Origin: an uncultured Desulfovibrio sp.
GTDB lineage: Bacteria > Desulfobacterota > Desulfovibrionia > Desulfovibrionales > Desulfovibrionaceae
Length of the DNA stretch: 50,932 nucleotides
Assembly: GCA_900541395.1 (NCBI GenBank)
Contig: UQJT01000015.1
Location: 1-50,932 of the forward strand
Reading direction: 5' to 3'
Shown here: positions 45,917 to 50,932 of the stretch, in pieces
Position numbering within the stretch: position 1 is the stretch's first letter
Layout of the letters: each line of letters starts with the position of its first letter
Position numbers and translations under genes: made by a program
The notes under the pieces: model-generated
The model's database searches: none
The model's input: the letters and a program-made list of their open reading frames with translations, nothing else
What the model was told of the DNA's origin: nothing

Positions 45917-45946
45917 AGACCGACTCCTTGCCGACAACATGGTTGA

Positions 45947-47059
45947 CTATCCTTTGAATACGAAACGGCGCATGGACACGTTGAGCACAATACCCAGGAG
46001 CGCGCAGTTGACCATCATGGCGTTGCCCCCATAGCTGATGAAGGGCAAAGGCATACCCACCACGGGCATCAGGCCCACCACCATACCAATGTTGACGATG
46101 ATCTGCCAGAAAAAATAAAAGAAGATTCCGGCCGCCAGGGTGCTGCCGAAGCGATCCTTGGCGTCGCGCACGGTGTTGTAAATGGCGCACAAAAACAGAC
46201 AGAACAGCGTCACCAGCGCCATGCAGCCCGCAAAGCCCCACTCCTCGCCCAGCACGGCGATGGCGAAGTCGGTGTGTTTTTCGGGCAGAAAGCGGAGCTG
46301 GCTCTGCGTTCCCGCCTGAAAGCCCTTGCCGAACAGCTCGCCGGAACCGATGGCGATCTGGGATTGGATGATATGATAACCCGCGCCGCGCGGATCGCGC
46401 GTGGGGTCCAGAAAGGTCAAAATACGTTCCTGCTGGTAGTCGTGGAGCACAAACCAGCCCATGGGCAGCAGCAGAGGCACCGCCACCAGGCATACGCGCA
46501 ACACGCGCCATTTCACGCCGTGGAACAGCACCATGCCGCCGAGCAGCACCAGCACGGTAAGCGCCGTGCCCAGATCGGGTTGACGGACGATAAGCGCAAA
46601 CGGTACGAGTCCGATGCACAACACCGCGCCCAGGCGCTTCCAGCCCAGGGGTTCGCCGTTTTTGGACAGGGCCTTGGCCCCCATGATCAGGACGGTGAAT
46701 TTGGCCAGTTCGCTGGGCTGAAGGTTGAGAAAGCCCAGATCGATCCAGCGCTTGGCCCCGTATACGGTTTTGCCGAAAAACGGCACCAGACACAACAGAA
46801 TGATGACCGTCACGTAGGCGGGCACGGCCATACGCTCAATCTGGCGATAGCTGATCAGTGTGCAGGCGATCATGGCCCCGAGCCCCATCAGCCCCCAGAT
46901 AAGTTGTTTCTGGTAGTAAGGCGACAGGCTGATGCCGTCCTCCACGCGCACGCCGCTGGCCGAATACAGATTGACGATGCCCACCACAAACAGCAACAGG
47001 GCCGAAATGACCAATCCCCAGTTGATATGGAGCAAAAGGCGACGGTCGGGCATGGTCAT
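45947..47059 (-). CDS. rodA: Rod-shape peptidoglycan glycosyltransferase RodA (SEDS family)
   Basis: A 370-residue polytopic membrane enzyme that polymerises lipid II during cell elongation, normally with PBP2. About ten membrane helices are visible. SEDS motifs include KRWIDLGFLNLQPSELAKF near residue 105 and RQPDLGTALTVL near 165. The catalytic-region stretch HTDFAIAVLGEEWGF is near 275, and GMPLPFISYGGNAM near 335. ATG 47059 has AAGGAT six bases upstream; a longer frame to 47125 is possible. The mrdA (PBP2) gene usually upstream is not here: a gene-free region and the Crp/Fnr gene lie upstream instead. Confidence 0.94.
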   Translation of the reverse strand: MTMPDRRLLLHINWGLVISALLLFVVGIVNLYSASGVRVEDGISLSPYYQKQLIWGLMGLGAMIACTLISYRQIERMAVPAYVTVIILLCLVPFFGKTVYGAKRWIDLGFLNLQPSELAKFTVLIMGAKALSKNGEPLGWKRLGAVLCIGLVPFALIVRQPDLGTALTVLVLLGGMVLFHGVKWRVLRVCLVAVPLLLPMGWFVLHDYQQERILTFLDPTRDPRGAGYHIIQSQIAIGSGELFGKGFQAGTQSQLRFLPEKHTDFAIAVLGEEWGFAGCMALVTLFCLFLCAIYNTVRDAKDRFGSTLAAGIFFYFFWQIIVNIGMVVGLMPVVGMPLPFISYGGNAMMVNCALLGIVLNVSMRRFVFKG

Positions 47060-47404
47060 GAATATATCCTTGAGAGGGCCGATGGGGCGGAAGATGGGAA
47101 CGGACGCGGGCATCACCCGCATCACCCCGGCTTTTTACCCGTTTTTTTAAATTTTCTCTACCCCTGGCTTTCGAGACTTTTTTCTTCCATCAACCGCCGG
47201 AAGCACGCGCATCAGCGATCGTGGAGCACGCCGCGAAGGCGCATCGCGGCTTGGCCGCGTGCGTATGAAGCTGAACGGCGAGCGGCCGAATGGCGCACGC
47301 GCGTCAGCGCGTATGCGAGACATTGGGCCGCTCCTCGCCCCCTCCATGCCGTGCTCCACGCGGTGGGGAGGGCTCCAAGCTCGCTACGCTCGCGGCTCCG
47401 TCGA
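47060..47404. other. Gene-free region with a 141-bp inverted-end element
   Basis: No gene is present between rodA and the Crp/Fnr gene. The region is GC-rich, with several hairpins, a 141-bp unit bounded by 11-bp inverted repeats, and a further self-complementary stretch near 47366-47400. Confidence 0.55.
47220..47360. repeat. 141-bp intergenic unit with 11-bp inverted ends
   Basis: CGTGGAGCACG (47220-47230) and CGTGCTCCACG (47350-47360) are perfect inverted repeats. The interior contains further stem-loops, for example around 47285-47315. It resembles a miniature inverted-repeat element or a long hairpin. No second copy was seen in this window. Confidence 0.45.
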
Positions 47405-48067
47405 TTAATGGGGATGCGTGTGCAATCTGAAGCGTCGGCCGCGGGTTTCGACCAAGCCCTCGGCCCTCAGGCGGGAGAGCACCGTGGACATGGCGCTGCG
47501 TTCCACGCACAAATAATCGGCCAGCTCGGCCCGAGTGAAGGGAATGGTGAACTCGTCCGCCCGTCCTGCCGCTTGCTCCTCCAGATAGGACAGCAACTTG
47601 TCTCGCGTGCTTCGTTTGCTCAGGTGCCCCAGGCGACGGTTGAGGAACAGGTTTTTATCCGCCAGCACAGTCAGCATATTGGCGATCAGCCGGGAATGAC
47701 AGGCGCAGGTGGCCGAGCACCCTGTGGCAATGCGACCGGGTTCGATAAGCAGGACTTCGCAGGGCGTCATGGCCAGGACCGAGACAGGCAGCGTCGCCCC
47801 GCCCGCACAGGCGAAGGCCTCGGCAAACAACTCTCCGGGGCCCGCTCCGGCCAGGATGGTCCGGGTGCCGTCCTCGTCTTCCCGGATGATCTGAACTTTT
47901 CCCTCCAGCACCGCGCCCAGGCGCTCGGCCGCCTGTCCGGCCCATAAAATGCGTTCCTCCGGTTCATAACGGCGGCGCACGGCGTTCAGGCAGCCGAGCA
48001 TACGTTCCGCTTCTTCCGGTGAAACACTGCGAAAAAGCGGAATTTTTTTTAAAATTTCCCGGTCCAT
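47405..48067 (-). CDS. Crp/Fnr-family regulator, probably HcpR-like
   Basis: A 220-residue regulator. The N-terminal cyclic-nucleotide-type beta barrel (about 5-115) includes LEGKVQIIREDEDGTRTIL and GELFAEAFA. A dimer helix follows, then a winged helix (about 165-215) with TRAELADYLCVERSAMSTVLSRL. Cysteines at 87, 103, 117, 121 and 123 (a CxxxCxC cluster) could bind a redox or haem group. It is divergent from the ferredoxin-hcp pair, the position of HcpR in Desulfovibrio, so it probably controls nitrosative-stress genes (inference). ATG 48067 has GAGGAT upstream. Confidence 0.85.
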   Translation of the reverse strand: MDREILKKIPLFRSVSPEEAERMLGCLNAVRRRYEPEERILWAGQAAERLGAVLEGKVQIIREDEDGTRTILAGAGPGELFAEAFACAGGATLPVSVLAMTPCEVLLIEPGRIATGCSATCACHSRLIANMLTVLADKNLFLNRRLGHLSKRSTRDKLLSYLEEQAAGRADEFTIPFTRAELADYLCVERSAMSTVLSRLRAEGLVETRGRRFRLHTHPH

Positions 48068-48098
48068 GCCTATCCTCGGGCGGGTAAAGAGAGCAGAT

Positions 48099-48114
48099 GT
48101 CAGTCGCGACCGAC
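48099..48114. promoter_or_regulatory. Near-palindrome, site 1 of three between the Crp/Fnr gene and ferredoxin
   Basis: Seven of eight base pairs match across the centre at 48106.5. The perfect core is GTCGCGAC. Its half-site layout differs slightly from sites 2 and 3, but its centre is exactly 32 bases from site 2. Confidence 0.4.
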
Positions 48115-48130
48115 GACGGATTTTCAAAAC

Positions 48131-48146
48131 TGTCGACGTTGCGACA
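48131..48146. promoter_or_regulatory. Palindromic operator candidate, site 2
   Basis: TGTCG-N6-CGACA has the 5-6-5 layout of Crp/Fnr-family operators. Its centre is 48138.5, 32 bases from both neighbouring sites. Confidence 0.55.
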
Positions 48147-48162
48147 CTCTAACCTGACTTTT

Positions 48163-48178
48163 TGTTGGAAAAACAACA
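48163..48178. promoter_or_regulatory. Palindromic operator candidate, site 3
   Basis: TGTTG-N6-CAACA has the same 5-6-5 layout, centre 48170.5. It overlaps a possible ferredoxin promoter (CTGACT at 48154, 17-base spacer, CATACT at 48177). Confidence 0.55.
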
Positions 48179-48278
48179 TACTTTTTCGTCCACGTCCAGT
48201 ACTCTGCATGTCACGAGCCCCTCGCGCGCCGGCGTCCGGCGCATGCAGCGAGCATTTTCGGGCTTCGGAAGGAGATCC

Positions 48279-48923
48279 ATGAAACGCAGAATCATCGTCA
48301 TCGACGAAGGGGCCTGCACCGGTTGCGGCCTGTGCGTCACGGCCTGCCACGAAGGCGCCATAGGCTTGGAAAACGGCAAGGCCCGGCTACTGCGGGAAAA
48401 CTATTGCGACGGACTGGGCGACTGTCTGCCCGCCTGCCCGGCCGGAGCCATAGCCTTTGAGGAGCGCGAAGCACCCGCCTACGACCATGCGGCCGTCCTG
48501 GCGGCCAAACGGGCCGCTTCCGCCCTGTCTCCGGTCCCTGTCCGCCCCGCCGGCGGAGATACTCTGCTCCACTGGCCCGTGCAGCTTAAACTGACGCCGG
48601 TCAAAGCGCCCGCCTTCCGCCGCGCGGAACTGCTGCTGGCGGCGGACTGCGCGGCCTACGCCCATGCCGCGTTTCATGACGATTTCATACGCGGCCGGGC
48701 GCCCCTTATCGGCTGCCCCAAGCTGGACGGAGTGGACTATGCCGAAAAGTTGACCGCCATTCTGCGCGACAACGAGGTAATCGGCCTGACCGTAGCCCGC
48801 ATGGAAGTGCCCTGTTGCGGCGGGTTGGAACAGGCCGCCCGGCGCGCCCTGGCGGCCAGCGGGAAGGTTCTGCCTCTGCGTGTGGCGGTGCTGACTACCG
48901 ACGGACGAGTCCTTGAGCAGTGA
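48279..48923 (+). CDS. 4Fe-4S ferredoxin-type protein paired with Hcp
   Basis: A 214-residue protein. The first cluster motif is Cys13, Cys16, Cys19 and Cys23. A second motif in NYCDGLGDCLPACP offers only Cys43, Cys49 and Cys53, so the fourth ligand must come from elsewhere or the cluster differs. A C-terminal domain (about 100-214) carries GCPKLDG and VPCCGGLEQA, typical of Hcp-associated ferredoxins. It is probably the electron donor to Hcp. GGAG lies five bases before ATG 48279. Its stop is 38 bases before hcp, so the two form an operon. Confidence 0.88.
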   Translation: MKRRIIVIDEGACTGCGLCVTACHEGAIGLENGKARLLRENYCDGLGDCLPACPAGAIAFEEREAPAYDHAAVLAAKRAASALSPVPVRPAGGDTLLHWPVQLKLTPVKAPAFRRAELLLAADCAAYAHAAFHDDFIRGRAPLIGCPKLDGVDYAEKLTAILRDNEVIGLTVARMEVPCCGGLEQAARRALAASGKVLPLRVAVLTTDGRVLEQ

Positions 48924-48961
48924 GTCGTTTTGTTCCTCAACCTTTTCCCAAGGAGATTCCC

Positions 48962-50515
48962 ATGTTTTGTTATCAATGCGAACAGACGGCCAATCACACC
49001 GGCTGCGCCGGGCGTGCCGGCGTATGCGGCAAAAGCGCGGAGGTGGCCGATCTGCAGGATGAGCTGACCGGTACGCTCATTACCTTGGCCCGCACGGCGA
49101 ACGAATTGCCTTCCCCGGCCCTGGGGGTCATCCGCGACGGCTTGTTCGCCACCCTGACCAACGTCAACTTCGACGGCGAGTTCATCCGGAAGCTGACCGA
49201 CGACGCCCGCGCCCACATCCGCGCGCAGACGAACGGACGGGATGAAGCGGCTTACGCCATGGAACGGGTGTGGAAAGAGCCGGACGAGGATATCCGTTCT
49301 CTCAAATCGTTGTTGCTGTTCGGCCTGCGCGGCATAGCGGCGTATGCCTGGCACGCCCGCGTCCTGGGGAAGGAAGACGCCGAAACCGACGCCTTCCTGC
49401 GCCGGGCGCTGGCCGCCGTGGGCGAAGACCACAGCGTGGAGGAGCTGCTTGAACTGGCGCTGGAGGCCGGGCGCGTCAACCTGCACTGTATGGAAATCCT
49501 GGATGAGGCCAACACCGGAGCCTACGGCACCCCCGCGCCGAACACGGTATCCATGACGGTGGCCAAAGGGCCTTTTATCGTGGTAACCGGCCACGATCTG
49601 CACGATCTGCATCTGCTGTTGGAACAGACCAAGGACAAGGGCGTGGCCGTTTACACTCACGGCGAAATGCTGCCCGCCCTGGGTTACCCGGAACTGCGGG
49701 CCTACCCGCACCTCAGGGGGCACTTCGGCACGGCCTGGCAAAACCAGCAGAAGGAATTTGACGGGCTGCCCGCTCCGGTGCTGTTCACCACCAACTGTCT
49801 GATGCCGCCCCGGGCAAGCTATTCCGACCGGGTGTTCACCACCGGAGTGGTGTCCTTCCCCGGCGCAACCCACATCGGAGAGGACAAGGACTTCAGTCCG
49901 CTTATCGCCAAGGCCCTGGAACTGGGCGGTTATCCCGAAGATCGAACTCTGAGCGGCGTCAACGGCGGAACCAGCGTCACCACCGGCTACGGCCACGGAA
50001 CCGTATTATCGGTGGCGGATAAAATTGTGGAAGCGGTGAAGGCGGGAACCATCCGCCGCTTTTTCCTGGTGGGCGGCTGCGACGGAGCCCGGCCCGGCCG
50101 CAACTACTATACCGAATTCGTGCGGCAGGCTCCTCAGGATACCGTGATCCTGACCCTGGCCTGCGGGAAATACCGCTTCAATGACCTGGACCTGGGCACC
50201 GTGGGCGGCCTTCCCCGGCTGTTGGACATGGGGCAATGCAACGACGCCTACGGAGCCGTCAAAGTGGCGGGCGCTCTGGCCGAAGCCTTCGGTTGCGGCG
50301 TCAACGATCTGCCGTTGAGCATGGTGCTCTCGTGGTATGAGCAAAAGGCGGTGTGCATTCTGCTTTCCCTGCTTTATCTCGGTATCCGGAACATGCGCCT
50401 GGGGCCCTCGCTGCCCGCTTTCCTGTCGCCGGGCGTGCTGAAGCTGCTGGGGGAACGCTACCAACTGACCCCCATCACCACGCCGGAAGCGGACCTGAAG
50501 GCCATGCTGGCCTGA
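48962..50515 (+). CDS. hcp: Hybrid cluster protein (hydroxylamine reductase)
   Basis: A 517-residue metalloprotein that carries a 4Fe-4S cluster and a hybrid 4Fe-2S-2O cluster. It acts in nitric oxide and nitrosative-stress defence and can reduce hydroxylamine. N-terminal ligands are Cys3, Cys6, Cys15 and Cys22. Hybrid-cluster ligands are likely among GHDLHDL, HGEMLPALGYPEL, TTNCLMPP, LACGKYRF and GQCNDAYGA. AAGGAG lies seven bases before ATG 48962. A hairpin follows that also lies within the end of the convergent glycosyltransferase gene. Confidence 0.96.
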   Translation: MFCYQCEQTANHTGCAGRAGVCGKSAEVADLQDELTGTLITLARTANELPSPALGVIRDGLFATLTNVNFDGEFIRKLTDDARAHIRAQTNGRDEAAYAMERVWKEPDEDIRSLKSLLLFGLRGIAAYAWHARVLGKEDAETDAFLRRALAAVGEDHSVEELLELALEAGRVNLHCMEILDEANTGAYGTPAPNTVSMTVAKGPFIVVTGHDLHDLHLLLEQTKDKGVAVYTHGEMLPALGYPELRAYPHLRGHFGTAWQNQQKEFDGLPAPVLFTTNCLMPPRASYSDRVFTTGVVSFPGATHIGEDKDFSPLIAKALELGGYPEDRTLSGVNGGTSVTTGYGHGTVLSVADKIVEAVKAGTIRRFFLVGGCDGARPGRNYYTEFVRQAPQDTVILTLACGKYRFNDLDLGTVGGLPRLLDMGQCNDAYGAVKVAGALAEAFGCGVNDLPLSMVLSWYEQKAVCILLSLLYLGIRNMRLGPSLPAFLSPGVLKLLGERYQLTPITTPEADLKAMLA

Positions 50516-50529
50516 CGGACGTTTTCACC

Positions 50530-50932
50530 TCACACGCCGGGAGGCCGCAATTGCCAGCCTCCCGGCGTCCACAGCAGATGGGGGTTTTGGAAGGGCGGGC
50601 TTTCCCGCAGCAGGCCGGACCAACGCGCGGCAAAAATTTCGCCCGCCACTCTGGGGACTTCGACACGAGGGGTGAGAAAATCCGCGTCGGGCAGCACCAC
50701 GGAGCGCAACCCGTCTCCGTTCAGCGCCCGCAGACAGAAATCCGCGTCGGCCAGATCGCCGCAGGCCGCATCAAAGCCGCCCAGACGCTCGAATGTTTCC
50801 CGGCGACAGCACAGGCCCGTCAGGGGGACGGCAAACGCGCTCCGCATCAGGTGCGCCTGCCGGAAATACCCCCCCGCCTCCACATGCAGCCCTGCATACG
50901 CGGGGCACAGCGTCAAACGCCCTTCCCCGCCC
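50530..50932 (-). CDS. Glycosyltransferase family 2, C-terminal part (runs off the window)
   Basis: The frame is open to the right edge, so only about 134 C-terminal residues are seen. TGLCCRRETFERLGGFDAA followed by DLADADFCLRALNGDGLRSV is the typical acceptor-side region of GT-A (family 2) enzymes, including the ED-type DAD motif. The TTG at 50916 is unlikely to be the real start. It probably works on surface glycans. It converges on hcp with a 14-base gap. Confidence 0.75.
   Translation of the reverse strand, partial: GGEGRLTLCPAYAGLHVEAGGYFRQAHLMRSAFAVPLTGLCCRRETFERLGGFDAACGDLADADFCLRALNGDGLRSVVLPDADFLTPRVEVPRVAGEIFAARWSGLLRESPPFQNPHLLWTPGGWQLRPPGV
50535..50567. terminator. Hairpin between hcp and the glycosyltransferase gene
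   Basis: A perfect 10-bp stem (50535-50544 with 50558-50567). It begins 20 bases past the hcp stop and includes the last codons of the opposing gene. There is no T tract. Confidence 0.55.

Overview
The window reads as chromosome of a GC-rich, strictly anaerobic sulfate-reducer-type deltaproteobacterium, most likely Desulfovibrionaceae. This is inferred from family content: desulfoferrodoxin, rubredoxin and rubredoxin:oxygen oxidoreductase next to cytochrome bd; hybrid cluster protein with its ferredoxin and a divergent Crp/Fnr regulator; and a rodA-bactofilin-atpF'FHAGDC order that I associate with this group. No phage, plasmid, CRISPR or intact insertion sequence is visible.

Layout. 1-2050: formate-tetrahydrofolate ligase (minus), bracketed by two copies of a dispersed three-hairpin repeat. 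2.3-7.3 kb: a DUF3298 envelope protein, a broken GyrI-like gene, tRNA-Met, a tetR-uppP pair and motAB. 7.4-14.2 kb: a hypothetical protein, an AI-2E-type permease, a zinc-ribbon protein, rsfS-gpmI, a phenylacetate-CoA ligase, a PHP-domain protein, and tRNA-Thr plus tRNA-Pro. 14.2-18.4 kb: the accessory patch, with an XRE regulator, a very AT-rich gene-free stretch and an autotransporter broken by three frameshifts. 18.5-21.6 kb: rlmE-yebC and a glycosyltransferase. 21.8-26.4 kb: the oxygen-defence block dfx-rub-roo then cydAB. 26.9-31.3 kb: an HSL-type esterase, a membrane-dipeptidase homologue and a chemoreceptor. 31.5-34.6 kb: a gene remnant, tRNA-Ser and a ygiW-response regulator-histidine kinase set resembling ygiW-qseBC. 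35.0-39.2 kb: grpE, holB, a lipoprotein with an invasin-type adhesion domain, and purA. 39.4-47.1 kb: the ATP synthase operon with bactofilin and rodA. 47.4-50.5 kb: Crp/Fnr regulator, ferredoxin and hcp. A partial glycosyltransferase runs off the right edge.

Working together: superoxide reductase, the rubredoxin-Roo oxygen-reducing chain and cytochrome bd form a layered response to oxygen; Hcp and its ferredoxin add a nitrosative-stress arm, probably controlled by the divergent regulator. The ygiW two-component set carries a PmrA/QseB-type direct-repeat box upstream of ygiW and a terminator between ygiW and the regulator gene.

The least-explained material is non-coding: (i) a repeat of about 130-140 nt made of three stem-loops, present three times in one orientation; (ii) a second GC-rich repeat found twice, each time between a gene's stop codon and a strong hairpin; (iii) three palindromes centred exactly 32 bp apart between the Crp/Fnr gene and the ferredoxin; (iv) a 141-bp intergenic unit with 11-bp inverted ends; and (v) the AT-rich patch beside the autotransporter. 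Three loci are disrupted (nonsense in the GyrI gene, three shifts in the autotransporter, one in the remnant before tRNA-Ser). All four frameshifts touch short G runs, so sequencing error must be excluded before calling decay.
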